This document shows positions 32,379 through 42,789 of a stretch of DNA of 64,000 nucleotides, piece by piece. The stretch spans positions 1 through 64,000 of the forward strand of contig URAM01000004.1 in the NCBI GenBank assembly GCA_900545815.1, written 5' to 3'. The DNA is from an uncultured Eubacteriales bacterium. GTDB taxonomy: Bacteria > Bacillota > Clostridia > Oscillospirales > Oscillospiraceae. Numbering within the stretch: position 1 is the stretch's first letter; each line of letters opens with the position of its first letter. Under the pieces are notes generated by a model that did not search any database, was not told where the DNA came from, and saw only the letters and a list, made by a program, of their open reading frames with translations. The position numbers were made by a program, and so were the translations under genes.

Positions 32379-32984
32379 GTGGATAAGAAAACTCTTTCAA
32401 AACAGGTAATTATAGAAAAGGGCGGTATTGCAAAAACATCAGATTTTGTTGCAGCTGGCATACCCGCTGTTGATGTTGTGAATCTTTGTAACACCGGATA
32501 CCTTGAACGCATTCGACACGGATACTATCAACTTGCCGATGGGAACACATCTTCTGAAGAACAGCTTATTGCAACATTGCTCCCAAAGGCAATTATTTGT
32601 GTGGAATCGGCTCTTTTTCATTATGGCTATAGTGACTTTGCACCTCGGAAATGGTCGATTGCTGTTCCGAGATCTATGTCTCGAACAAAATTGGATATAG
32701 ATGCACCAGCGTTGCAAACTTACTATGTGCAACCGGAAATATATGAACTGGGCAAAACAACTGCCGATTTTAACGGTGTCATGCTACCTGTATATGACCG
32801 AGAACGTACGATCTGCGATTGCTTCAAATATCGTTCAAGATTGGACAATGAAATCTTCAACAAGGCATTGAATGCCTATGTGAATGATTCAAAAAAAGAC
32901 TTGAGAAACCTTTCTGGATATGCAAAGAAGCTAAGAGTATACAAAAAGGTTACTGAGTTGATGGAGGTGCTGCTGAATGGCTGA
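32379..32984 (+). CDS. abiEi: AbiEi-family antitoxin (type IV toxin-antitoxin)
   Basis: 201 residues starting at GTG 32379. The N-terminal winged helix-turn-helix (LSKQVIIEKGGIAKTSDFVAAGI) is followed by the AbiEi core (GYLERIRHGYYQLAD, ESALFHYGYSDFAP, DRERTICDCFKYRSRLD). AbiEi represses its own operon and neutralises AbiEii. It overlaps abiEii by 8 bp. It is the first cargo module of the element. Confidence 0.93.
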   Translation: MDKKTLSKQVIIEKGGIAKTSDFVAAGIPAVDVVNLCNTGYLERIRHGYYQLADGNTSSEEQLIATLLPKAIICVESALFHYGYSDFAPRKWSIAVPRSMSRTKLDIDAPALQTYYVQPEIYELGKTTADFNGVMLPVYDRERTICDCFKYRSRLDNEIFNKALNAYVNDSKKDLRNLSGYAKKLRVYKKVTELMEVLLNG

Positions 32985-33885
32985 TACAGCTGCGTCCGTA
33001 CTGGCACGCTTAAAGAATAAAGGTAAGGAAACTGGGAGGAGCTACCAGCTTTGTCTGCAGCTTTTCTGCCAGGAAGACTTTCTCCGCCGTTTGGAGAAAT
33101 CCCAATATGCAGAAAACCTTGTTCTAAAAGGTGGACTGTTTATCTATTCCATTACCGGCTTTGACAGCCGTGTGACAGTAGATGTAGATTTCCTGCTCAG
33201 GAAAGTTCCGAATACACCGGAAAAACTGAAAAAAATTTTGGAAGAGATTATTGCGACACCAACGGGCAATGATTTTGTGACATTCGAAATCACAAATATT
33301 GCGCCTATTGCAGTGGCTAAAAAATATGCTGGTATCGGCGCTTCCTTGGTCGCAAGGATTAAGAATACCAAAACCCCATTCAGCATTGACTTTGGAGCGG
33401 GAGATGTCATTGTGCCAAATCAGGAAAAGCGCAAGATTCCGACCCAGCTGACGGATTTTGCAGCTCCTATGGTAAACACATACTCTCTTGAAACAACTAT
33501 TGCTGAAAAAATAGATGCTATTCTCAATCTGATGGAGTTTTCCAGTCGAATGAAGGATTATTACGATATTTATTATCTTGCCAATAAATTTGACTTTGAT
33601 GGTGTTGTCTTAACCGAAGCTTTGAAAAAAACCTTTGAAAATCGTGGACATGTGTTTACTGTTGATCAGTTCGAACAAGTGATGGCTTTTGAGAATGACG
33701 AAGCTATGCAGAAAAAGTGGAAGGCATTTTGTCGGAAAATTGATACAAAGACCGATAGTTATAGTATCGGTCTGCGTACAATCAGATCCTTTTGGAGAAA
33801 GCCAATCGTGGCAGCAATCGACAAGAAGCCTTTTAATGAACATTGGACTGCAGCACGAAATACCTGGAGCCCGATTGATGGTTGA
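32977..33885 (+). CDS. abiEii: AbiEii nucleotidyltransferase toxin
   Basis: 302 residues. The nucleotidyltransferase motif LKGGLFIYSITGFDSRVTVDVDFLL is split as LKGG (GS-like element) and the DVDF acidic pair; a KK/R-rich middle and the SRMKDYYDIYYLA segment are typical of AbiEii/AbiGii. Toxins of this family block growth during phage infection, some by adding nucleotides to tRNA. It is translated in tandem with abiEi. Confidence 0.93.
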   Translation: MADTAASVLARLKNKGKETGRSYQLCLQLFCQEDFLRRLEKSQYAENLVLKGGLFIYSITGFDSRVTVDVDFLLRKVPNTPEKLKKILEEIIATPTGNDFVTFEITNIAPIAVAKKYAGIGASLVARIKNTKTPFSIDFGAGDVIVPNQEKRKIPTQLTDFAAPMVNTYSLETTIAEKIDAILNLMEFSSRMKDYYDIYYLANKFDFDGVVLTEALKKTFENRGHVFTVDQFEQVMAFENDEAMQKKWKAFCRKIDTKTDSYSIGLRTIRSFWRKPIVAAIDKKPFNEHWTAARNTWSPIDG

Positions 33886-34095
33886 AACGGCGAAAAATAG
33901 CGTCAAATCACTTTATTTTAGGCTTTCCCTTAATAGGGAGTATCAGATTGAAAAGCGGTTGCATGATGGAGAAGATAATTTTCAATAAGATGTGCAGCAA
34001 AAGTACTGCGATATTACGGAATGCATATACGCCTACGAAAAACCGAAGAGTAAACAAAAAGTGATAAGTGGTCCAATTGACAGGGGAGGAAAAAT

Positions 34096-35571
34096 ATGGA
34101 AACAAAAATTCAATCCATTCCAGAAGCAAAGTTGCTGCTGTCTTCTCTGCGTTCTGTTGGATATAACGAGGAAACTGCGATTGCGGATATTGTGGACAAC
34201 TGTATTTCTGCTCAGGCCCATAAAATCAACATCCAATTTGACTGGGAGAAGAAACGAATTGTCATTGCTGATGATGGTTTTGGTATGAGTGAAAAGGACC
34301 TAATTGAGAATATGCGTATCGGGTCTTCTGATCCTAGTAAAATCCGAGCCAAAGATGATTTGGGGCGATTTGGTATGGGTATGAAGACAGCAGCATTTTC
34401 TCTGGGGAAAAAGCTAACAGTTGTAACAAAGTCGAACTTTGCTGTAAGCAATGCATCTTGGGATCTGGACCAGATTCCGGAGATTGGCTGGAACTTGATT
34501 ATCCGAGACGAAAGCGAAATTTCTGAATTTTCATCTCAGATGGGTGAGCAGGGTACGATTGTAATTATTGAAAACCTTGATCGAGTGATTGATATCGATG
34601 ACGAAAAAAAAGCCCAGAATAAATTTTATAGGATTGCAAGCAAAGCGGAAAAACATTTGGCACTTACATTTCATCGATTTATTGAAGAAGATAATCTAGT
34701 TCTGGAATTAAATGGCATTCCAATTAAATCATGGAATCCATTTATTTTAGAAAATAATGCAACTCAGGAATTGCCGGAAGAATCAATCTTCTCAGATAAT
34801 GGCTTTGCAGAGGTGACGATTCAGCCTTACGTTCTGCCACATAAAACGAAATTTGCAACCGATGATGATTACCAGGCAGCAGGCGGACCAAAAGGATGGA
34901 ATTATCACCAGGGTATTTATGTTTACAGAAACAGACGCTTGATTATCTGCGGAACATGGTTTGACTACATAAAGAAAGAACCCGCATACAATTTGGCCCG
35001 TATTAAGATTGATATTACATCAGCCAGCGATGAGGACTGGAAAATTGATATTAAGAAGTCAACAGCTTCTCTGCCCAGTTATGTCAGGGAATCAGTTGAA
35101 AGAGAGATTGATCTTTGTACTGAAACTTCAGCTCGTGTATACAATTCACGTGGCAGTTACTCGAAGTCTAATGTCAGTACTCCCAACCTGGATTATGTAT
35201 GGGAGCAGCGAAAAAAGAATGGTCGATATTCGTTTCATATTAACAGAAAACATTCTCTGCTGAATAATATCAAGAAGCAGTTGGATGACCAGGGTAAATC
35301 AACTTTATCAGCATATCTCGCTCTGGTTGAGAATTTCGCACCGTTTATGCAGTCAGGAGTAACAGATTCTCTGCAGAAAGGAAAAGTTGGTGGAGAGTCT
35401 GATAAGACCTCTTTGGAATATCAGGTACAAATCAAAGAATTGAAAGATATGATTATGATCTTCTTGTCGCAGGGATTTACCAAAGAAGAAACGCAGTCTA
35501 CGCTGTTGGACATGGCTAATTATAGACATCTCCGAGAGGAGATTATCAGACTGGTGGAGGAAGCACGATGA
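34096..35571 (+). CDS. GHKL (MutL/MORC-like) ATPase of a Mza-type defence operon
   Basis: 491 residues from ATG 34096 (GGGGAGG). Bergerat-fold motifs: DIVDNCISAQA (N box), DDGFGMS (G1) and GRFGMGMKTA (G2). The C-terminal 120 residues are helical and unassigned. The combination MutL-like ATPase, Z1 protein, DUF4420 nuclease and AIPR is the gene set of Mza systems; related MORC ATPases were predicted earlier in R-M operons. It overlaps the Z1 gene (ATGA). The upstream gap 33886-34095 holds no gene. Confidence 0.9.
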   Translation: METKIQSIPEAKLLLSSLRSVGYNEETAIADIVDNCISAQAHKINIQFDWEKKRIVIADDGFGMSEKDLIENMRIGSSDPSKIRAKDDLGRFGMGMKTAAFSLGKKLTVVTKSNFAVSNASWDLDQIPEIGWNLIIRDESEISEFSSQMGEQGTIVIIENLDRVIDIDDEKKAQNKFYRIASKAEKHLALTFHRFIEEDNLVLELNGIPIKSWNPFILENNATQELPEESIFSDNGFAEVTIQPYVLPHKTKFATDDDYQAAGGPKGWNYHQGIYVYRNRRLIICGTWFDYIKKEPAYNLARIKIDITSASDEDWKIDIKKSTASLPSYVRESVEREIDLCTETSARVYNSRGSYSKSNVSTPNLDYVWEQRKKNGRYSFHINRKHSLLNNIKKQLDDQGKSTLSAYLALVENFAPFMQSGVTDSLQKGKVGGESDKTSLEYQVQIKELKDMIMIFLSQGFTKEETQSTLLDMANYRHLREEIIRLVEEAR

Positions 35572-38393
35572 TTAATACGCCGAAAGAATTGAATGATATT
35601 GAAGTCGGTTTGTATATGAGCGGATATGGGTTTTGCGAGAAGCTTGTAAAAGAAGAACAGATAACTATTGCGGCAGCAGTCGAGAAAACAGCAGCAAAAT
35701 TTGGCGGGTTAAATATGATTTCTGATATGGAATGTTTTAAAAAATTCCTGTTCAGTGAAGTGACCGCTTACACAGAGCCTTCTATTGGCGTGTGTGATCC
35801 AAATCTGGAAGATAAGACTTGGTGGGATGAGCTTAAACAAGATCCGAAATTTAAACCGGAATATTGGAGCCGTTACTATGACTATCTGCTGAGGAAGCCC
35901 TCTTGGAGCATTACCGCAGTAGAAGATATTAATTCATCTACGGATGAGATTATGAATGCTTTGACCAATCCTCGTAAGGGTGTAGCTGGTGAACGAATGG
36001 GCCTGGTGTTCGGATATGTTCAATCTGGTAAAACGGCACATTACATCGGGATGATTAATAAGGCCTACGATGCAGGATATCGTATTGTGATTGTGCTGTC
36101 AGGCATCCATAACAGCCTTCGCAGCCAGACTCAGTCCCGTATCGATGAAGAAGTTCTGGGATACGAAACAAGTTTGGAAAGTATCGGAGATATGACTCGG
36201 GAGCGCAATGTGATCGGTGTTGGAGTAGGTCCTCACAACCAGGTCGAAACTGTTGTCCAGTCGATTACGACACGAGACGAAAAAGGTGATGTCAATAAAA
36301 AGACAGAAGGCGTATCTATGATGCCGCCGTTCATGATTGTTACAAAAAAGAATGCCTCAGTTCTGCGCAAAATCCTACGGTTCTTCCGTAAAAATCATTG
36401 TGCAGAAATTATAGGTGGAAAGAAGAAAATACCAGCAAAATATCCTGCACTCATTATTGATGATGAGGCGGATCAGGCTTCTATCAACACGAAAGAAAGC
36501 TATGACGATCAAGGAAATGTTTTGGATGATTATAATCCTACAACCATCAATGGATTGATTCGAGAGCTGCTTGGTGTATTTGAATGTCGTTCCTATATCG
36601 GCTATACTGCTACACCTTTTGCGAATATTTTTATTCCTCCCCACATTGACGATGAAAAATACGGAACAGACCTTTTCCCCAGAGATTTTATATACAGATC
36701 TCCAAGAGCAGATCAGTATATTGGCGCAAGGGAATTCTTTGGATTAGGGAGTAACGAAGATATTCCTGCGATGCCGCTTTACCGGAAAATTGTGGACGGG
36801 GCAACGTATCTTGGCAGAGGTACAAAATCTACCGATCCAGTTGGAGAACTTCCCAAGGAGCTTAAACTGGCTGTGAAATACTTCCTTTTATCTACTGCGC
36901 TTAGGAACTGCAGAGGACAAAGGAACAAACCAAATACGATGCTAATCCATATTGTCCGCTTCGTTGGCCAGCAAAATAAGGTTAAACAAAAGGTTCTGAA
37001 ATATTTTAAAGAAGAGATTGAGAATCATATTCGCTATGGTGATCCCATCATTGAAAGTGAGCTTAAATCGATTTGGGAAGAAGACTATGTTCCTACAACC
37101 AGCAAAATGAGGGCGCAGTTCAGCAAATATATGTCTGGGTGTGATAATGTTAACTGGGACTGCATCTGGTCTGAAGCTAAACGCCTGATCGCTGACAAGG
37201 AAATCAGTGTATATAGTGTCAATGGTAAGAGCGATGATGTTCTTCTTTACAAAAACCATGAAGGAAAACCATTCAATGTCATTGTCATTGGCGGTGACAA
37301 ACTCTCCAGGGGCTTGACACTGGAAGGACTGACAGTGAGCTATTTTACCCGTAGCTCTAATACATACGATACCCTTATGCAGATGGGACGATGGTTCGGC
37401 TTCCGTCCGGGATACCTGGATGCCTGTAGGTTGTTTACTACGCCCACTCTCCATGCAAGCTTTTCCCACATTTCTATGGCTACCGAAGATCTTGCAGCGC
37501 AATTTGACTTTATGAATAGCGTAGTTCAGACTCCAAAGGACTTTGGCCTGCGGGTAGCATCTCATCCGACGTTGGAAATTACCAGTCGGAATAAGATGAG
37601 AACGGGTCAGGAGTTTAAGCGGGATTTCAGCGGCAAGCTGAGTCAAACTCGGGTTTTTGACATTGATGGTGAGCAGTATGACAGAAACTTTGAAGCTGTC
37701 GAAGACCTTCTGTATGCGATTAAGGGCTGCCGTATAACAGCGGAGCAATATCAGCAGATACTTGGAAGAAAAGCTCCCGGTGAGCATTTCTTCTATCAAA
37801 ATGTATCTGCCCATGATATTGCCAACTTTTTTGAAAGTTATGAAACATCTAAAACTGCGACCAGAGCAAACAGCAAATATATGGCAGATTATATCCGTAC
37901 CATGAATGCGGATGGAATTGGTGGAGTTAAATCGTGGACCGTTTGTCTGATAAATATGGATAATGGAGAAAAATTCGATATTGCTGATTTGCAGGGAGTA
38001 GGAGGAGGTATTCTCAGAAGAGAGGGTACAGGTGTGGATTTCTCCGCAACAACCGCCTCTATCCATACTATGATATCTGCAGAGCATGAGTATATGGATT
38101 ATGATAACGATACATATAAGCAGGTTCTGGAGCTGAAGGAAAAATATAAAATTGATCCTTCTAAGACAAAAATTAATGAAATTATTCGCAGAGAAACAAG
38201 ACCATTCACAAATGGATTTTTGATTCTGTACCCTATTGGGCAAGCAGGAAGGCTGACTGATGAACGTGGGGACCACAAGCCGCCCTTTGGATTTGCTGCG
38301 GTATTTCCTGATCGAAAGGGAAAGGGTGACCTCAAATCCTATCGAATGAATGATATTGCATTGGAGAAAGACAGTAATGAGTTTTACGGCTGA
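35568..38393 (+). CDS. Z1-domain ATPase/helicase
   Basis: 941 residues. Walker A is GYVQSGKTAHYIGM (about residue 150), Walker B/motif II IIDDEADQAS, and the Z1 domain carries GGDKLSRGLTLEGLTVSYF and QMGRWFGFRPGY. It is a superfamily 2-like motor that in these operons probably translocates on DNA for the nuclease partner. It starts at ATG 35568 inside the ATPase stop and overlaps the DUF4420 gene by 17 bp. Confidence 0.92.
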   Translation: MINTPKELNDIEVGLYMSGYGFCEKLVKEEQITIAAAVEKTAAKFGGLNMISDMECFKKFLFSEVTAYTEPSIGVCDPNLEDKTWWDELKQDPKFKPEYWSRYYDYLLRKPSWSITAVEDINSSTDEIMNALTNPRKGVAGERMGLVFGYVQSGKTAHYIGMINKAYDAGYRIVIVLSGIHNSLRSQTQSRIDEEVLGYETSLESIGDMTRERNVIGVGVGPHNQVETVVQSITTRDEKGDVNKKTEGVSMMPPFMIVTKKNASVLRKILRFFRKNHCAEIIGGKKKIPAKYPALIIDDEADQASINTKESYDDQGNVLDDYNPTTINGLIRELLGVFECRSYIGYTATPFANIFIPPHIDDEKYGTDLFPRDFIYRSPRADQYIGAREFFGLGSNEDIPAMPLYRKIVDGATYLGRGTKSTDPVGELPKELKLAVKYFLLSTALRNCRGQRNKPNTMLIHIVRFVGQQNKVKQKVLKYFKEEIENHIRYGDPIIESELKSIWEEDYVPTTSKMRAQFSKYMSGCDNVNWDCIWSEAKRLIADKEISVYSVNGKSDDVLLYKNHEGKPFNVIVIGGDKLSRGLTLEGLTVSYFTRSSNTYDTLMQMGRWFGFRPGYLDACRLFTTPTLHASFSHISMATEDLAAQFDFMNSVVQTPKDFGLRVASHPTLEITSRNKMRTGQEFKRDFSGKLSQTRVFDIDGEQYDRNFEAVEDLLYAIKGCRITAEQYQQILGRKAPGEHFFYQNVSAHDIANFFESYETSKTATRANSKYMADYIRTMNADGIGGVKSWTVCLINMDNGEKFDIADLQGVGGGILRREGTGVDFSATTASIHTMISAEHEYMDYDNDTYKQVLELKEKYKIDPSKTKINEIIRRETRPFTNGFLILYPIGQAGRLTDERGDHKPPFGFAAVFPDRKGKGDLKSYRMNDIALEKDSNEFYG

Positions 38394-39384
38394 TATTTAC
38401 AACGAAATATTGTCCGACATATTTTCAGGGACAGGTCAGACTTCCCCCTTTGCGATGCGGCTGGTGAAGTTTGACAATGGCATTATGATTGCCTTTGCGG
38501 TCAATATTGCCACAAGAATGCGTTCAGCGTTTTTATCTGTGACTTCAGAAGCTTCTAAGAGCAGATTTCCGCACTGGAAAGGCGTTGAAATTGAAGCAGC
38601 TACACTGCCAGCATATGGAATTGATACGCCTTTTGTTGGTCTTTCTCAGTTGCCCAATAGTGCCAGTGACATTTTCGAAATAGTCGTTGAAGACCTGAGA
38701 AGCCAGTTGGAAGCAGCAGAAAACACCGAGGAGTCCTTATCTGTCATCATCACAGTTCTAACAAAGTGGAAGGAGTTTTTTGCTGCTGATAAAGAGTTGC
38801 TGATGTCTGAAGAACGTCAGCAGGGACTTTATGGAGAGTTGCTGTTTTTGGGTGAGTGCTTGGATTCACAAGGGGTGGGAGCAGTTTCACATTGGGCTGG
38901 CAGTGAAGATGAAACCCATGATTTCTACTTTGGCCCTCATGCAGTTGAAGTGAAGACCACCTCTGCGCAGGCTCCCTATTTTGCCAGTATCAGCAGTGAA
39001 TACCAGCTGGATAATGGTGATATTCCGGGAAAATTATTTCTGCGTTTCTATGCGCTTCGCAGAAGTCACAGCGGGGGTGAAAAACTGCCGGAACGAATTG
39101 TAGCCATTCGTAGCAGGTTGTGTGAAGATGTATCGAGCCTGCAAAAGTTTGATGAAAAACTAAAGAAGTACGGCTATTTTGATGAAGCTGCAGATAGTTA
39201 TACCATTGGCTACTATCAGCGAGATCTTTATTGCTTTGCAGTAAATGGCGATTTTCCGAAAATCACGAAAGAAGCAGTACCGCTGGGCGTTTCGGATCTT
39301 ACATACCGAGTCAGCATCATGCTTTGTATGCCGTATGCCCAAGATATAAAATCCGTATTTGAAGTTTTGAAAGGAGGGGCCTAA
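38377..39384 (+). CDS. PD-(D/E)XK nuclease-like protein (DUF4420)
   Basis: 335 residues from ATG 38377 (GGAG 10 bp upstream). A central restriction fold is visible: GLYGELLFLGECL (Glu), then ETHDFYFGPHAVEVKTT with Asp and the E-V-K catalytic triplet. It is the likely effector nuclease of the Mza-type operon and lies 2 bp before the AIPR gene. Confidence 0.88.
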   Translation: MSFTADIYNEILSDIFSGTGQTSPFAMRLVKFDNGIMIAFAVNIATRMRSAFLSVTSEASKSRFPHWKGVEIEAATLPAYGIDTPFVGLSQLPNSASDIFEIVVEDLRSQLEAAENTEESLSVIITVLTKWKEFFAADKELLMSEERQQGLYGELLFLGECLDSQGVGAVSHWAGSEDETHDFYFGPHAVEVKTTSAQAPYFASISSEYQLDNGDIPGKLFLRFYALRRSHSGGEKLPERIVAIRSRLCEDVSSLQKFDEKLKKYGYFDEAADSYTIGYYQRDLYCFAVNGDFPKITKEAVPLGVSDLTYRVSIMLCMPYAQDIKSVFEVLKGGA

Positions 39385-39386
39385 TT

Positions 39387-41369
39387 GTGGTAAACGAGAA
39401 AATTCTCGAATTTTACGAAGAATTTCGAGATGAAGTTCTTGGGTATGTGAAAGAGAACGGCCCTGTTTCTACAAATACGGCTTTCAAAGCCTTGTTTCTG
39501 TCCTACCTAACGGAAGCAGGAGAAACTCTTGTTTCAGACTGTACGTTGGTGGACTTCAAAAAGGATGGGGAGAATATGAAACTGGACGGCTATGCGTTCA
39601 GTGAGTATTTCCATTCACTTACCCTGCTTGTGAGCAAGTATCAGGCTAAGCCGCAGCCGGAAAAGATGAAGAAAACGGAAATTGACAGGCTTTTGAAAAA
39701 AGCCTTGAAATTCTATAAAACTTGCGGCACTGACTTGTTTGAGGCCTTAGAAGAATCCAGTGATGGTTACCAAGCGTATGAGTTTATCAAAGTTCATAAA
39801 GAGGATATTGAAACAGTTAATATCATTTTGCTGACCAATGATGAAACGATTCGATATATACCGGAAGACACTCGTCATGGAAAGGTCACTATTCGCTTCG
39901 ATGTTTGGGATATTGAACGACTGTATCAAAGTGTTCTTGGTGGTGCTGCAGTGGAGCGCCAGCTTGTTGTAAAACTGAAGAAAAAGTATGGTGCATCTTT
40001 GCCTCTAATTAAAGTGAGAGGCGATAATGAAATCTATGACTGCTATATTGGTGTCATTTCCGGTGAGCTGTTAGCACGGATTTATGAAGCCGAAGGTCAA
40101 GATCTAATCCAAAAGAATGTCCGTTCTTTTCTGCAGGCAACAGGTAAGGTCAACAAAGGAATTAAGGCATCGTTAGCCAGCGAACCTCAAATGTTTATGG
40201 CCTATAATAATGGTATTTCAACTGTTGCGGATGCTATTGACATTGAGAAAAGTCATAGCAACGGAGATGTTGTAACCATTACAGAAATCACCGGCTGGCA
40301 GATTGTTAATGGTGGTCAAACCACAGCATCGATTTACAATGCCTATAAGTCAAAACTTCCTCTGGATCAGGTAAATGTGCAGATTAAGCTGTCTGTTATC
40401 AAGAAAAAAGACCAAGCCGAAGATATTATTCATAATATTTCTAAGTACGCAAATAGCCAAAATAAAATCAATATGTCTGACTTCAATGCCAATGATGCGT
40501 ACCATGTAAAGATGGAACGTCTATCCAGGGCAACACCGATCCCTGTGGCAAGGGGAAAATCGACAGACTATTGGTTCTATGAAAGAGCCAGAGGACAGTA
40601 TTTAGTTGAATTGAATCGGCAGCCAACTACAGCTGCTAAAAAGGAATTCAAGAGCCGTTGTCCGAAGAATCGCTGCATTTCTAAAACTGTAGCAGCCAAA
40701 TGTGTGATGGCTTATCAGGGCTATCCGTATATTGTCAGTAAAGGTTTGGAAACCAGTTTTGTCTATTTCTCGGATATGGTCTCCAAGGGGCAATTCCCTG
40801 AGCCATCTGAACAGAGCTACCTTGACATGATTTCTAAGGTGATATTGTTCAATAGCTGTGATGAAATCATCAAGAATTTAAAATTTGGCGGTTTTAAAGC
40901 TCAGCAAGACTATTATACCGTAGCACTAATTGGGAAATACCATTCAGGTTTAATCAACCCGCAGGAAATCTGGAATAACCAGACAATCAATGCGGAAACG
41001 GCAAGAATCATAGAAGAATTGGCCTATTTTGTATGGGAACATTTTCAGAGTCCTACAGTTCCTGGCGTAAATATTGGACAGTGGTGTAAAAAGGAAGATT
41101 GCTGGGAACTGCTTCAGAGCCGTTATGAAGCAAAATGGAAAAGTGGGAGAATTGAGAAAAATGCCATATTCAGTAGTGGATCTATTTGCAGGGGCCGGTG
41201 GATTGAGCTTGGGTTTCGTGCAGACAAAAAAATACGAGATAAAGGTTGCTTTCGAGCGAGAACCACACATGCAGGCTACTTATCATCGCAACCATCCGAA
41301 TGTCGAGCTGCAAGGAGATGTATGCGGCGCAGATTATACGGACATACAGAGGAGACACGGAGCCATTGA
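39387..41369 (+). CDS. AIPR (abortive infection phage resistance) protein
   Basis: The frame begins at GTG 39387 with AGGAGGGG upstream. AIPR-defining segments: MFMAYNNGISTVAD, ITGWQIVNGGQTTASIYNAY and ISKYANSQNKINMSDF. The last ~70 codons (after 41160) overlap the methyltransferase gene out of frame and look like its shadow. One frame over, a TGA lies at about 41150, just before the methyltransferase start. The biological C-terminus is probably near 41150-41160 and a small frameshift (real or a sequencing error) is suspected. Confidence 0.85.
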   Translation: MVNEKILEFYEEFRDEVLGYVKENGPVSTNTAFKALFLSYLTEAGETLVSDCTLVDFKKDGENMKLDGYAFSEYFHSLTLLVSKYQAKPQPEKMKKTEIDRLLKKALKFYKTCGTDLFEALEESSDGYQAYEFIKVHKEDIETVNIILLTNDETIRYIPEDTRHGKVTIRFDVWDIERLYQSVLGGAAVERQLVVKLKKKYGASLPLIKVRGDNEIYDCYIGVISGELLARIYEAEGQDLIQKNVRSFLQATGKVNKGIKASLASEPQMFMAYNNGISTVADAIDIEKSHSNGDVVTITEITGWQIVNGGQTTASIYNAYKSKLPLDQVNVQIKLSVIKKKDQAEDIIHNISKYANSQNKINMSDFNANDAYHVKMERLSRATPIPVARGKSTDYWFYERARGQYLVELNRQPTTAAKKEFKSRCPKNRCISKTVAAKCVMAYQGYPYIVSKGLETSFVYFSDMVSKGQFPEPSEQSYLDMISKVILFNSCDEIIKNLKFGGFKAQQDYYTVALIGKYHSGLINPQEIWNNQTINAETARIIEELAYFVWEHFQSPTVPGVNIGQWCKKEDCWELLQSRYEAKWKSGRIEKNAIFSSGSICRGRWIELGFRADKKIRDKGCFRARTTHAGYLSSQPSECRAARRCMRRRLYGHTEETRSH

Positions 41370-42789
41370 CGTCGTCATTGGAGGTCCTCCCTGCCAAGGG
41401 TTTTCAAATGCAAATCGACAGAAAAACCATGCAATCAGCCAGAATAATATGCTGGTAAAGCAGTATATTCGAGCAATTAGAGATCTGCAACCAAAGGCGT
41501 TTGTCATGGAAAATGTTAGCATGCTTCGATCTGACGTTCACCGGTTTTATATGGAGGAGGCAGATCTGGATATCGTAGAAGCGTATCAGATCCCGAATAA
41601 AAACACACCGTTGCATTTGCTGAACTCAGAATTTGTGTTTGATGGCGCATTGGAGATAGTTCAAAACTTGGAATTGCTCCAGCAAAGACTTTGGCCTGAA
41701 AGTCACTATCGAGAGCTAAATATCATCTATAAAGGTGAAAAAAACGCTGAAAAGATGAAGAAATCTTTGGAAAAACACCAGCGCAAGCTTACCGAAATTG
41801 CTCAAGTCTATATTAAAGACAACGCAGACAATTACATTGCGCAGAAATCCAGAGAAGCATTTCAGGCAATTATGGATTATTTTGATGGCATTCTTGAAGC
41901 AGATAGAATTCACACCTTAATTGAGCCTGCGATTATGATTCAGCGTATGCTTAGTAAAGCAAAGGAAATCTTTGATAACCATATCCATGTAGATTTCTAT
42001 GAGTGTACAGAAAAAGACGGTCTCCTGGCAAATATTCGATCATTTGCGGTTTTTGATTATCTAAGAAGTATTCTTACATCTGGAGAAGATGGATATGCGA
42101 TTAATAGCGGTATTTTATGTGCCGCAGATTTTGGAGCGCCCCAGAAAAGAGATCGCTTTGTTGTTATGGGGATTAAGAAAAGTATTTCCGCTGTGGTATT
42201 TCTGCCTTCCAGAAAGATAAAAGATGGACATTATAAAACTGTTCACGATGCAATTTATGATTTGGAAGGTGTTCCGCCTGTATATGATTTGGCAGACGAT
42301 GAGAACGGAATCCCTTTGGAACATAAGGAGCAGTTGAGTTCATTGGCACAGCAACTGAGAGATTCGGATATTCTGAAGAACCACATCATTACGAAAACAA
42401 CTGATGTAGCAATGGCAAGATTTAAAGCGTTGCATCAAGGCGAAAATTTCCATAGTTTAGAAGAATCGCTCAAAACCAATACCTATACCGATGCGAAAAG
42501 GACTCAAAATACGATTTATTTGCGGTTGAACTATAATGAACCAAGCGGAACCGTGCTTAATGTTCGAAAGTCTATGTGGATTCATCCTACCCTGGATCGT
42601 GCAATCAGTATCCGAGAAGCAGCCCGGCTGCAGACATTCCCTGATAGCTTTGTATTTTGTGGGTCTAAAGATAAACAATATCAGCAGGTAGGAAATGCCG
42701 TACCTCCAATTATGGCAAAGGCGATTGCTAAGCAGCTTGCGTCAACTTTAGGGAAGAAACTTCGTGAGGCAGAACAAGAAAATGGCTGA
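41161..42789 (+). CDS. DNA (cytosine-5) methyltransferase
   Basis: 542 residues from ATG 41161, chosen because MPYSVVDLFAGAGGLSLGF starts with motif I and GGGAG lies upstream. Motif IV GGPPCQGFS (catalytic Cys), motif VI MENVSML, motif VIII APQKRDRF and motif X GNAVPP are present. About 170 residues of mostly helical sequence are inserted between motifs VI and VIII, unusual for Dcm-type enzymes. It marks self DNA for the associated Mza/Vsr/nuclease genes. The target sequence is unknown. Confidence 0.95.
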   Translation: MPYSVVDLFAGAGGLSLGFVQTKKYEIKVAFEREPHMQATYHRNHPNVELQGDVCGADYTDIQRRHGAIDVVIGGPPCQGFSNANRQKNHAISQNNMLVKQYIRAIRDLQPKAFVMENVSMLRSDVHRFYMEEADLDIVEAYQIPNKNTPLHLLNSEFVFDGALEIVQNLELLQQRLWPESHYRELNIIYKGEKNAEKMKKSLEKHQRKLTEIAQVYIKDNADNYIAQKSREAFQAIMDYFDGILEADRIHTLIEPAIMIQRMLSKAKEIFDNHIHVDFYECTEKDGLLANIRSFAVFDYLRSILTSGEDGYAINSGILCAADFGAPQKRDRFVVMGIKKSISAVVFLPSRKIKDGHYKTVHDAIYDLEGVPPVYDLADDENGIPLEHKEQLSSLAQQLRDSDILKNHIITKTTDVAMARFKALHQGENFHSLEESLKTNTYTDAKRTQNTIYLRLNYNEPSGTVLNVRKSMWIHPTLDRAISIREAARLQTFPDSFVFCGSKDKQYQQVGNAVPPIMAKAIAKQLASTLGKKLREAEQENG

